Origin: Candidatus Segetimicrobium genomatis
GTDB taxonomy: Bacteria; Sysuimicrobiota; Sysuimicrobiia; Sysuimicrobiales; Segetimicrobiaceae
Direction: 5' to 3'
Length of the DNA stretch: 13,968 nt
Assembly: GCA_005883865.1 (NCBI GenBank)
Contig: VBAO01000171.1
Location: 1-13,968, forward strand
Shown here: one piece after another, positions 6,734 to 12,672 of the stretch
Position numbering within the stretch: position 1 is the stretch's first letter
How the letters are laid out: each line of letters starts with the position of its first letter
Notes under the pieces: generated by a model
Seen by the model: the letters and a program-made list of their open reading frames with translations, nothing else
Told to the model about the DNA's origin: nothing
The model's database searches: none
Made by a program: the position numbers and the translations under genes

Positions 6734-7364
6734 GTCGTTCATCGAGGATACCTCGCGCGAGCTCGCCGATCTCGAAGGCCGCGATCTCCACCCCACGCCG
6801 GTCCCACCGGCGCCCCAGGACGGACACTCCCCGGTCATCGGCGCCGCCAATGATGCGGCCCTCGGGTCAGCCACCGCCCCAGTGCCCGCTCCGCCGGCGG
6901 CCGGCGGCCCGGCGGCCACCCGCCTTCCGCCCGCTTCCCCCGCGGTGCCGGCTCCTCCGGCAGCCGGGGGGCCGGCCGCCAGCCACCCACCGCCGACCTC
7001 CCACGCGGCGCCGCCCTCGGGTGCAGCGGTACCGGTGACCGAGGGGCGATCCAGTGCCGCCCCCGCGGTGCCGCCCCCTGCGGCGGCTGTGCCGGCGGCC
7101 CCCTCCCGCCGGGTGGGCGCCCGCAAGCGCCTCCGGCAGCGCCCGGCGCCCGATGTGGATGCGGACGGGGTGAATCCGGATCAGGTCCACGCGCGCAAGG
7201 GGGTGTGCTTCGCGTTTTTCCTCAACCCGGCCTGCTGGCGGATTCCCGAGGCATACTGCAACAGCGCGCTCCAGGTCTGCATCACCCGGGAGTGCCCCAT
7301 CTACCATCTGCACAAGGACGCGCTGGAAGCGCGGTTCGCGAGGAAGTTCCGGCACTTCTGGTAG
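6696..7364 (+). CDS. Unrecognised protein: basic N-terminal helix, Pro/Ala-rich linker, five-cysteine C-terminal domain
   Basis: I do not recognise this 222-residue protein. Residues 1-30 form a basic-then-acidic amphipathic helix beginning MNKKREALRHGLRSF. Residues 33-137 are a disordered Pro/Ala-rich linker with a tandem 21-residue repeat. Residues 138-149 are Arg/Lys-rich. Residues 158-222 form a compact domain with C-x8-C-x7-C-x6-C-x4-C spacing (Cys171, 180, 188, 195, 200), followed by PIYHLH and ending in an aromatic-basic RKFRHFW. The cysteines and histidines suggest zinc or an Fe-S cluster. The TTG start is set by a perfect ribosome site within parA, and the genes overlap by 38 nt, so the proteins are probably made together. 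The layout recalls ParA partners whose basic N-terminal peptide triggers ATP hydrolysis while a C-terminal domain holds the cargo; that is inference. Confidence 0.75.
   Translation: MNKKREALRHGLRSFIEDTSRELADLEGRDLHPTPVPPAPQDGHSPVIGAANDAALGSATAPVPAPPAAGGPAATRLPPASPAVPAPPAAGGPAASHPPPTSHAAPPSGAAVPVTEGRSSAAPAVPPPAAAVPAAPSRRVGARKRLRQRPAPDVDADGVNPDQVHARKGVCFAFFLNPACWRIPEAYCNSALQVCITRECPIYHLHKDALEARFARKFRHFW
6882..7007 (+). repeat. Two tandem 63-bp units coding the Pro/Ala linker
   Basis: Bases 6882-6944 and 6945-7007 encode two 21-residue units, both starting VPAPPAAGGPAA and then PP-x-S. The DNA copies differ at many third positions (for example gctccgccggcg against gctcctccggca), so the duplication is old and kept at protein level, or diverged by drift. 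Confidence 0.75.
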
Positions 7365-7382
7365 TGCGCCGGGCCGGGCCGG

Positions 7383-8045
7383 CTACCGGGTCAGGTCGAG
7401 ATCCAGCAACTCCGCCAGGTGCGCGATCGTTCGCCACGGCTCCACCCGGCGGTCCCGCAGGTCCTCGATCGGGTGGCGGTACGCGATGAACCGGGCGCCG
7501 GCCGCGGCCGCCGCGGCGCCGTCGATCCACGAGTCCCCGATGACGTAGAGGCGCTCGACCTGCCCCAGCCGCCGAGCCGCCTCGGTGACCCCGTCCCCGG
7601 CAGGCTTGAGCGCGCGGACGTCGTCCCGGGCGACGATCACCTCGGCCCGGTCGATCAACTGGGCGGCCCGGAGCGCGTCCAGGGCTCCGGCGCGGCTGTT
7701 GTTGGTGAGGATGGCGATGCGAAACCCCCGGGCGCGCAGGACCCCGAGCACGTCGCGGGCGCCGTCGAGGGGCAACGCGTCCCGCAACCCGTCCACCTCG
7801 TGGGCTTCGATGACCTCCCACATCCGGAGGGTCAGGGTCGTTCCGTGCGCGCCGTCGTGCGCGGTTCCGATCGCCACGAGCTGCGCAAGCGGGTGGCGCG
7901 CGAGCACGTCATCCGCCTCGTCCACCGCGCCCGCGGCGCGCAGCAGCGCGATCAGGGACCGGCGGATCGCCGGAAAGTCGATGCGCGACCCGATCAGGGT
8001 GTTGTCCAAATCGAAGATGAGCGCGATCTGGTCGGGGGCAGCCAT
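7383..8045 (-). CDS. HAD superfamily hydrolase (phosphoglycolate phosphatase-like)
   Basis: A 220-residue HAD phosphatase. Motif I is FDLDNT with Asp12 as nucleophile and Asp14 as acid/base. Motif II is ILTNNS with Thr114, motif III is Lys147 in RALKP, and motif IV is VIGDSWIDG with Asp171 and Asp175. The helical insert between motifs I and II is a C1-type cap, as in phosphoglycolate phosphatases and related Gph/YjjG-like enzymes that act on small phosphorylated metabolites in the cytoplasm; the substrate cannot be told. The ATG at 8045 comes 10 residues before motif I, normal for the family. There is no Shine-Dalgarno sequence upstream, but a -10-like TACAAT ends 6 nt before the ATG, suggesting a leaderless transcript. 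The gene converges on the cysteine-domain gene with an 18-nt gap and no clear terminator. Confidence 0.88.
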   Translation of the reverse strand: MAAPDQIALIFDLDNTLIGSRIDFPAIRRSLIALLRAAGAVDEADDVLARHPLAQLVAIGTAHDGAHGTTLTLRMWEVIEAHEVDGLRDALPLDGARDVLGVLRARGFRIAILTNNSRAGALDALRAAQLIDRAEVIVARDDVRALKPAGDGVTEAARRLGQVERLYVIGDSWIDGAAAAAAGARFIAYRHPIEDLRDRRVEPWRTIAHLAELLDLDLTR

Positions 8046-8051
8046 ACGCGC

Positions 8052-8081
8052 ATTGTACGCCGCGCTCCCTCGGGCCCGCAA
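8052..8081 (-). promoter_or_regulatory. Putative leaderless promoter of the HAD gene
   Basis: On the minus strand, TTGCGG (8081-8076) and TACAAT (8057-8052) are 18 bp apart. The -10 box ends 6 nt before the ATG at 8045, which would put the transcription start at or next to the start codon. This fits the lack of a ribosome binding site. Confidence 0.5.
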
Positions 8082-8095
8082 GCCGAGAGGAGAAG

Positions 8096-8109
8096 GCCGG
8101 GTACCCGGC
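8096..8109. promoter_or_regulatory. Perfect 14-bp palindrome between divergent genes
   Basis: GCCGGGTACCCGGC reads the same on both strands and lies in the 116-nt region between the HAD gene and asnS, upstream of the proposed HAD -35 box. It could be an operator, or a GCCGG/CCGGC hairpin with a GTAC loop in the asnS leader. In DNA this GC-rich, short palindromes also arise by chance. Confidence 0.35.
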
Positions 8110-8161
8110 GTAGCGTAGGCTGGCCGCGCGGAACGCAATACGCGGGGAGTGCGAGACCTGA

Positions 8162-9454
8162 ATGACGATCACCACAATCGACGAGATCGGCCGTCACGTC
8201 GCCGCCGACGTCGAGGTGCGCGGCTGGGTGTACAACCTCCGCAGCAGCGGGGCGATCCACTTCCTGCTGCTCAGGGACGGGACGGGGATCCTCCAGGCGG
8301 TGGCGGCGCGGCAGGACCTGCCGGCGGAGGTCTTCGAGGCCATCGGGGCCCTCACCCAGGAGTCCTCGGTGATCGCGGGTGGGATCGTGCGCGAGGACCG
8401 GCGCGCTCCGGGCGGGTACGAGCTCGGGCTCAGGCGTCTCGCGGTTGTCCAGACGGCCGCTCCGTACCCGCTCACCCCCAAGGAGCACGGGGTGGAGTTT
8501 CTCATGGACCACCGCCACCTCTGGCTCCGCAGCAGCCGCCCCCGCGCCATCATGCGGGTGCGGGCGGAGGTGGAGCGAGCGATCTGTGACTACCTCGATG
8601 AACGCGGGTACGTGCGCATGGATACCCCCATCCTCACCCCCTCCGCCTGCGAAGGGACGAGCACCCTGTTCGAGACCCCGTACTTTGAGCGCCGGGCCTA
8701 TCTGGCCCAGAGCGGGCAACTCTACAACGAGGCCAATGCGGTCGCGCTCGGCCGGGTGTATTGCTTCGGGCCGACGTTTCGGGCGGAGAAGAGCAAGACC
8801 CGCCGGCACCTGACCGAGTTCTGGATGGTCGAGCCGGAGGCGGCGTTCCTCGATCTCGAGGGGTGCATCCAGCTCGCGGAGGGCATGGTGGTGTTCATCG
8901 TCCAGCGGGTCCTCGAGCGCCGACGCAAGGACCTGGAGACGCTCGAGCGGGACATCGGCGCGCTCGAGCGCGTCCTCCCGCCCTTTCCCCGCCTGACGTA
9001 CGACGAGGCGGTGGCGCTCCTCAAAGCACAGGGACACCCGGCAGAGTGGGGGGAAGACTTCGGGGGCGACGAGGAGACCGCCCTGGGCCTCCGCTACGAC
9101 CGGCCGGTGTTCGTCCATCGGTACCCGACCCAGTGCAAGGCGTTCTACATGCAACCGGCCCCCGATCGCCCCGAGGTCGTGCTGGGCGCGGACCTCCTGG
9201 CCTCGGAGGGGTACGGCGAGATCATCGGGGGCGGGCAGCGGATTCACGACCCCGACCTGCTGGAGCAGCGGTTGCGCGAGGCGCGCCTCCCCCGGGAAGA
9301 GTACGCGTGGTATCTCGACCTCCGCCGCTACGGCTCGGTGCCCCACAGCGGGTTCGGGATCGGGATCGAGCGGACGGTCGCCTGGATCTGCCACCTCGAC
9401 CACGTCCGGGAGACGATCCCGTTCCCCCGGCTGATCAACCGGCTCTATCCCTGA
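8162..9454 (+). CDS. asnS: Asparaginyl-tRNA synthetase
   Basis: Class IIb aminoacyl-tRNA synthetase of 430 residues, charging tRNA-Asn with asparagine. The N-terminal OB-fold (about residues 16-100, VRGWVYNLRSSGAIHFLLLR) binds the anticodon. The catalytic core has TPILTPSACEGTSTLF after motif 1, motif 2 FRAEKSKTRRHLTEFWMVEPE split at about 206-226, and motif 3 GFGIGIERTVAWI (397-409). The motif 2 loop with HLTEFWM and the end RETIPFPR are typical of AsnRS rather than AspRS, and there is no GAD insertion. The ATG at 8162 has a GGGGAG 12 nt upstream, rather distant. The gene is divergent from the HAD gene; the leader is too short for a T-box. Transcription probably ends at the hairpin at 9471-9503. 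Confidence 0.95.
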   Translation: MTITTIDEIGRHVAADVEVRGWVYNLRSSGAIHFLLLRDGTGILQAVAARQDLPAEVFEAIGALTQESSVIAGGIVREDRRAPGGYELGLRRLAVVQTAAPYPLTPKEHGVEFLMDHRHLWLRSSRPRAIMRVRAEVERAICDYLDERGYVRMDTPILTPSACEGTSTLFETPYFERRAYLAQSGQLYNEANAVALGRVYCFGPTFRAEKSKTRRHLTEFWMVEPEAAFLDLEGCIQLAEGMVVFIVQRVLERRRKDLETLERDIGALERVLPPFPRLTYDEAVALLKAQGHPAEWGEDFGGDEETALGLRYDRPVFVHRYPTQCKAFYMQPAPDRPEVVLGADLLASEGYGEIIGGGQRIHDPDLLEQRLREARLPREEYAWYLDLRRYGSVPHSGFGIGIERTVAWICHLDHVRETIPFPRLINRLYP

Positions 9455-9470
9455 GCGGGCGCCGAAAGCA

Positions 9471-9503
9471 AGAAGCACCCGACCTTCAAGGCCGGGCGCT
9501 TCT
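9471..9503. terminator. Intrinsic terminator hairpin between convergent genes
   Basis: Arms AGAAGCACCCG (9471-9481) and CGGGCGCTTCT (9493-9503) pair with one A/C mismatch around an 11-nt loop. The plus-strand side continues CGTTTCG and the minus-strand side TGCTTTCG, so a weak T-rich tail exists in both directions. It lies 16 nt after the asnS stop and 30 nt beyond the stop of the minus-strand PEP-CTERM gene, so it may serve both. A smaller stem around GAAG/CTTC (9512-9531) adjoins it. Confidence 0.6.
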
Positions 9504-9533
9504 CGTTTCGTGAAGCGGGTCCCCGGGCTTCGG

Positions 9534-10100
9534 CTAGACTCTCGTGGGTTTGCCCCGACGCGAGAAGCCGCCAATCAGCCCCAAGGCGCCGGGGAGCAGG
9601 AACCATGTGGCCGGCTCCGGCACGGAATAGGTGACCCCGCTGGGCAGGTACAGGTCGACCCCGGCCGGATTTCCGCAGCACTCGAAGAATTGGACCTCGA
9701 AGCTGTGGGCGCCGGCGGTCAGCGCCGTACTCCCCGAGGCGATGACCGGTGGGTGGACGCCTCCGTCGTTGACCACCAAGGCGTTGTCGATGTAGAGCTG
9801 GGATCCATCATCTGAATTCAGCGTGAACGTATAGGTTCCGCCGCTTCCCACGTTGAGCAGTCCATTGATGTCGGCACCGAAATCGGTTCGGCCGAATGGG
9901 TGCCAGCTATAGCCGGTATGCGTGGCGAAGAGGACGTCAGACGTGGAGAACGAGCCCACCGGGTTGGAGTAGGGAGCTCCGCCACCGGAGAACCCAAACC
10001 CATCATAGATTGTGGTGAAAACTGCCGCCTCCGCACGCGAAGCGTACAGGCTCAGACCGACCATCAGGACACCGAGCGCAATCAACAGGTTCCGACGCAT
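9534..10100 (-). CDS. Secreted PA14-like PEP-CTERM protein
   Basis: A 188-residue exported protein. The signal peptide is MRRN followed by a hydrophobic core and AEA-A, with cleavage likely after residue 25. Residues about 70-155 resemble a PA14-type carbohydrate-binding beta domain: GLLNVGSGGTYTFTLNSDDG, then QLYIDNALVV and an LTAGAHSFEVQFFE strand. The C-terminus is a PEP-CTERM sorting signal: VPEP at 160-163, a hydrophobic span (TWFLLPGALGLIGGF) and a basic RRGKPTRV tail. An exosortase encoded elsewhere would cut it and attach the protein at the cell surface or in exopolysaccharide. The ATG at 10100 is preceded by GGAGG 5 nt upstream; a second GGGGAGGAT copy lies 16 nt further back. The gene stands alone, and its GC content is visibly lower than its neighbours'. 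The binding target is unknown. Confidence 0.85.
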   Translation of the reverse strand: MRRNLLIALGVLMVGLSLYASRAEAAVFTTIYDGFGFSGGGAPYSNPVGSFSTSDVLFATHTGYSWHPFGRTDFGADINGLLNVGSGGTYTFTLNSDDGSQLYIDNALVVNDGGVHPPVIASGSTALTAGAHSFEVQFFECCGNPAGVDLYLPSGVTYSVPEPATWFLLPGALGLIGGFSRRGKPTRV

Positions 10101-10348
10101 ATGATCCTCCCCCCGAGGAATCCTCCCCAGGCTCACGGCTCCACTCTATCGTCGCTATTGGCCGCCGTGGCATCAATCCCTCAGTCGACCATTTCTCGGT
10201 ATCAGTCGGCCTATCCCAGAATCGCCGGACGGCCTGAAAGGCGGGCTTCCCGAAGGCGATGCGGAGGGGCCGAAAGATCCCAGCGAACGTCCACGATGGG
10301 GGCGACGCCGCCGTGGCGCGGACGGCATCGGTCACCGTTGCCCGCGCC
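10101..10348. other. Gene-free segment upstream of the PEP-CTERM gene and the rimP promoter
   Basis: No convincing gene is seen on either strand. Present are a direct repeat ATCCTCCCC (10104-10112, 10120-10128) that doubles the minus-strand ribosome site, an 11-nt direct repeat GCCGCCGTGGC (10161-10171, 10307-10317), and tight hairpins in the 10230-10255 area (GCCT-gaa-AGGC, CGGG-ctt-CCCG). CGGTCACCG at 10329-10337 is a small palindrome 11 nt before the rimP -35 box. A minus-strand promoter for the PEP-CTERM gene should be here, but only TTGATG at 10176-10171 resembles a -35 box, with no good -10. Confidence 0.5.
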
Positions 10349-10378
10349 TTGTCCTTGGCCCCCCCTGTATGGTATACT
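10349..10378 (+). promoter_or_regulatory. Extended -10 promoter of the rimP-nusA-rnpM-infB operon
   Basis: TTGTCC (10349-10354) is followed after 18 bp by TATACT (10373-10378), and the bases just before, TGG, give the extended -10 form TGnTATACT. This is the best sigma-70-type promoter in the window. Transcription would start near 10385, leaving a leader of about 130 nt before rimP. Confidence 0.7.
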
Positions 10379-10422
10379 CCTATTGGCTTTTTGGTCCCGT
10401 GCCCCAATCTTGGCGCTTTCGA

Positions 10423-10456
10423 GGGGAGTGGGTGTCGACCCACTCTCTCGTTTCTT
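10423..10456 (+). promoter_or_regulatory. Leader hairpin with T-rich tail, possible attenuator before rimP
   Basis: GAGTGGGT (10426-10433), loop GTCG and ACCCACTC (10438-10445) form a perfect 8-bp stem, extended to about 11 bp with G-U pairs. It is followed by CGTTTCTT. This looks like a weak intrinsic terminator inside the leader. CCCCAA (10402-10407) can pair with TTGGGG (10455-10460), enclosing the hairpin and taking up the end of its T-rich tail, so an alternative fold is possible. NusA autoregulation through leader termination is known in E. coli; its relevance here is inference. Confidence 0.5.
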
Positions 10457-10514
10457 GGGGGCGTCACAGGCTGGGGCGCATGTTTGTGGAGGAAAAAGTA
10501 GGGGAGAAAGAAGG

Positions 10515-11120
10515 ATGAGGCGCCAGGAGATTGCTGAACAGGTGGCCACCCTGGCCGGGCCGATCGCGTTGCGCCTCGGCCTCGAGGTGGTCGGCGTCGA
10601 ACTCGTGGGGGCGGAGCGCAGGCCCATCCTGCGGGTTCTGATCGACCGCGGCGTCGGCGCGGGGGTGGAAGACTGCGCCCGGTTCAGCGAGGCGTTGAGC
10701 CGGGAACTCGACCTGTACGATCTGTTCAGGGACCGGTACACGCTGGAGGTGGCCTCCCCGGGGCTGGACCGGGCGCTCCACCGGCCGGCCGACTTCGCCC
10801 GGTTCTCCGGTCGGGCGGTGGCGATTACCACGGTCGAGCCCATCGATGGGCAGCGGCGGTTTCGGGGACGCCTGCTCGGGCTCGTGAACGGACTGGTCGA
10901 CGTGAGGCTGGATGACGGGCGGGAGATCCGGCTGGGGCACGAGCAGATTGCCCAGGCCCGGCTCGTCGTGGACGAAGCCGAGTTGCGCCAGGATCTCAAG
11001 CGGTCCAGGGCGACCGGCAAGGGGCCCGCGGACCGCCCCGGGATGGGGACAGGAACCCCCCATGCCCCCGGGGCGGGGAGCACGGCCACCCACATGCGAC
11101 TGGGGGTGAGCGGCGAGTGA
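10515..11120 (+). CDS. rimP: Ribosome maturation factor RimP
   Basis: RimP assists late assembly of the 30S subunit. The N-terminal domain (about residues 1-85) contains the family hallmarks GLEVVGVELVG, LRVLIDRGVG and LEVASPGLDR (77-86). The C-terminal SH3-like domain runs to about 155 (FRGRLLGLVNGLVDVRLDDG). The product has 201 residues, some 40 more than usual; the extra part is a Gly/Pro-rich tail from about residue 162 with no recognisable motif. The ATG at 10515 has GGGGAG 8 nt upstream. The 3' end overlaps nusA by 4 nt (GTGA). It is the first gene of the operon. The low-complexity tail could be real or reflect relaxed constraint next to the overlap. Confidence 0.93.
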   Translation: MRRQEIAEQVATLAGPIALRLGLEVVGVELVGAERRPILRVLIDRGVGAGVEDCARFSEALSRELDLYDLFRDRYTLEVASPGLDRALHRPADFARFSGRAVAITTVEPIDGQRRFRGRLLGLVNGLVDVRLDDGREIRLGHEQIAQARLVVDEAELRQDLKRSRATGKGPADRPGMGTGTPHAPGAGSTATHMRLGVSGE

Positions 11121-11701
11121 ACAACGCGGAGCTGATCAAGGCCATCAGGCAACTGGAAGAGGAGAAGGGGCTGAGCAAGGACATCCTCGTTGAGGCGATC
11201 GAAGCGGCCCTGCTCTCCGCCTACAAGAAGAACTTCGGCTCAGCCGCCCAGAACATCCGGATCGAACTGGACCGGGAGAGCGGCGAGCAACACGTGTTCA
11301 GCGTCCGGACGATCGTCGAGAAGGTGGCCGATCCGAGCACGGAGGTCCCGCTGTCGGAGGCCCGAGGGTGGGACACGGAAAGCCAGGTCGGCGACATCGT
11401 CGAGGTCGAGGTGACCCCCAAGGACTTCGGCCGGATCGCCGCCCAGACGGCGAAGCAGGTCATCGTGCAGCGGATCCGCGAGGCCGAGCGGGACATGGTG
11501 TACAAGGAGTTCCGCGACCGGGAGGGCGACATCGTCACCGGGACCGTGCAGCGCGTCGAACGGCGGAGCGTGTACATGGACCTCGGCCGGATCGAGGCGG
11601 TCCTCCCGCCGACCGAGCAGGTGCCGCGCGAGGGCTACCGGCAGAACGACCGGGTGAAGGCGTATGTGGTCGAGGTGAAGCAGGGCACCCGAGGGCCATG
11701 A
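11117..11701 (+). CDS. nusA: Transcription factor NusA, N-terminal part (NTD and S1), prematurely ended
   Basis: This is the first 194 residues of NusA, which binds RNA polymerase and controls pausing, termination and antitermination. Residues 1-125 are the RNA polymerase-binding domain (ELIKAIRQLEEEKGLSKDIL, FGRIAAQTAKQVIVQRIREA). Residues about 134-194 are the S1 domain (EGDIVTGTVQRVERRSVYMD, LPPTEQVPREGYRQNDRVKA). The frame ends after YVVEVKQGTRGP, where NusA proteins normally continue with a Q-x-x-x-SRTHPGLL stretch into KH1. A TGA follows directly, and the rest of NusA is in another frame starting at 11698. The GTG start at 11117 overlaps the rimP stop (GTGA), with GGTGAG 6 nt upstream. 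Either the gene is truly split, or it is one gene broken by a deletion of about 34 nt. As written it cannot give normal full-length NusA. Confidence 0.88.
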   Translation: MNNAELIKAIRQLEEEKGLSKDILVEAIEAALLSAYKKNFGSAAQNIRIELDRESGEQHVFSVRTIVEKVADPSTEVPLSEARGWDTESQVGDIVEVEVTPKDFGRIAAQTAKQVIVQRIREAERDMVYKEFRDREGDIVTGTVQRVERRSVYMDLGRIEAVLPPTEQVPREGYRQNDRVKAYVVEVKQGTRGP

Positions 11702-12291
11702 AGCGCCTGTTCGAGATCGAGGTGCCGGAGATCTACGAGGGCATCGTGGAGATCAAGGCGATCGCGCGCGAAGCCGGGGCCCGCAGCAAGGTGGCCGTCG
11801 TCTCCCGGGATCGCAACGTCGATGCCGTGGGGTCGTGCGTGGGGCCCAAGGGCTCCCGGGTGCAGTCGATCGTGGATGAGCTGCGCGGGGAGAAGATCGA
11901 CATCGTCCCCTGGGCGAGCGATTCGGCGATCTTCGTGGCGAGCGCGCTGAGCCCGGCCAAAGTCATCCGGGTCGAGATCGCCGACGAGACGAAGACCGCG
12001 CTCGTGATCGTGCCGGACAACCAGCTCTCCCTCGCGATCGGCAAGGAGGGACAGAACGCGCGGCTGGCCGCCAAGCTGACCGGATGGCGCATCGATATCA
12101 AGAGCGAGTCGCAGATCAAGGAGCAGGAGGCGAAGAAGCTCTTCGCCGATCTGCCCGTGGAAGAGGAGCCCCCGGTCCTCGTGCAGGCCGCGGCGGCTGA
12201 GGCCGAGCCGGCCCCCATTGCGGCCCCCGCCGACGAGGCCAGGCCCGTAGAGGGTGAGCCCCGGGTCGAGGAGAAGACGGTCGCCGAGTAG
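11698..12291 (+). CDS. nusA: NusA C-terminal part (KH1 and KH2 RNA-binding domains) in a shifted frame
   Basis: Continues NusA from MKRLFEIEVPEIYEGIVEIK. KH1 includes IAREAGARSKVAV and VGSCVGPKGSRVQSIVDEL. KH2 includes VPDNQLSLAIGKEGQNARLA and KLTGWRIDIKSESQ (to about residue 137). Residues about 150-197 form an acidic, Ala/Pro/Glu-rich tail. The ATG at 11698 overlaps the stop of the N-terminal part in the sequence ATGA, so coupled translation of a separate KH polypeptide is possible; 197 residues would result. There is no good independent ribosome site (GAGGG is only 2 nt away). The Met could equally be the ordinary residue before KRLFE in an unbroken gene. The high conservation of both halves argues against long-standing decay. 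It is followed by rnpM after 3 nt. Confidence 0.85.
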   Translation: MKRLFEIEVPEIYEGIVEIKAIAREAGARSKVAVVSRDRNVDAVGSCVGPKGSRVQSIVDELRGEKIDIVPWASDSAIFVASALSPAKVIRVEIADETKTALVIVPDNQLSLAIGKEGQNARLAAKLTGWRIDIKSESQIKEQEAKKLFADLPVEEEPPVLVQAAAAEAEPAPIAAPADEARPVEGEPRVEEKTVAE

Positions 12292-12294
12292 GCC

Positions 12295-12654
12295 ATGCCA
12301 ACGGTGAAACGGCTCCCACAACGGCAGTGCGTGGCATGCGGCGAGATGCGTGCCAAGCGGGAGTTGGTGCGGGTCGTCCGGACGCCCGGGGGAGAGATCC
12401 GGGTCGATCCGACGGGGAAGCTGTCGGGCCGGGGCGCATATGTCTGCCCCGAAGCGGCGTGCGTCGACCGGGCGCTGCGCGAGGAGCGATTGGCCCGGAC
12501 GCTCGAGCGGGCGATTCCCGAGGAGGTCGCCGAAGGGCTGCGGGGGGCGCTGGGGCGTCCGGCCTCACCGCGGGCCCCGGTCGTGCGCCGCATCATGCTG
12601 CCCCGTCCCGAGCCGCCTGCCGGCGGGCCCCCTCGGGGCCGGCCGGCGCTGTGA
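12295..12654 (+). CDS. rnpM: YlxR family protein (RNase P modulator RnpM)
   Basis: A small basic RNA-binding protein of the YlxR family, recently shown in B. subtilis to bind and modulate RNase P (RnpM). The fold covers residues 5-85: RQCVACGEMRAKRELVRVVR, IRVDPTGKLSGRGAYVCP and the C-terminal helix. Cys12, Cys15, Cys51 and Cys56 may bind a metal; they are common in YlxR of some phyla and absent in others. Residues 90-119 are a Pro/Arg-rich extension. The ATG at 12295 is 3 nt after the nusA stop, in the classical place between nusA and infB. The ylxQ (L7Ae-like) gene that follows ylxR in many Firmicutes is missing; infB comes next after 18 nt. Confidence 0.92.
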   Translation: MPTVKRLPQRQCVACGEMRAKRELVRVVRTPGGEIRVDPTGKLSGRGAYVCPEAACVDRALREERLARTLERAIPEEVAEGLRGALGRPASPRAPVVRRIMLPRPEPPAGGPPRGRPAL

Positions 12655-12672
12655 GCAGGTGGGAGGGATGTC

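Noticed and set aside
7341..7382. Terminator between the cysteine-domain gene and the HAD gene
   Set aside because: GAAGT/ACTTC is inside the coding end with no T-run, and the CCGGGCC repeats that follow form only short stems.
8110..8161. T-box riboswitch upstream of asnS
   Set aside because: The region between the divergent genes is only 116 nt, with no T-box sequence and no terminator/antiterminator pair.
7994..9574. 526-codon minus-strand open frame opposite asnS
   Set aside because: Complement of asnS, low-complexity composition and no family resemblance.
10003..10467. Minus-strand frame of 154 codons across the rimP leader and the PEP-CTERM start
   Set aside because: It overlaps the signal peptide region of a better-supported gene in another frame, covers the rimP promoter, and shows no ribosome site or domain.
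10259..10501. Plus-strand frame of 80 codons before rimP
   Set aside because: It would span the promoter and leader hairpin; no ribosome site and no family resemblance.
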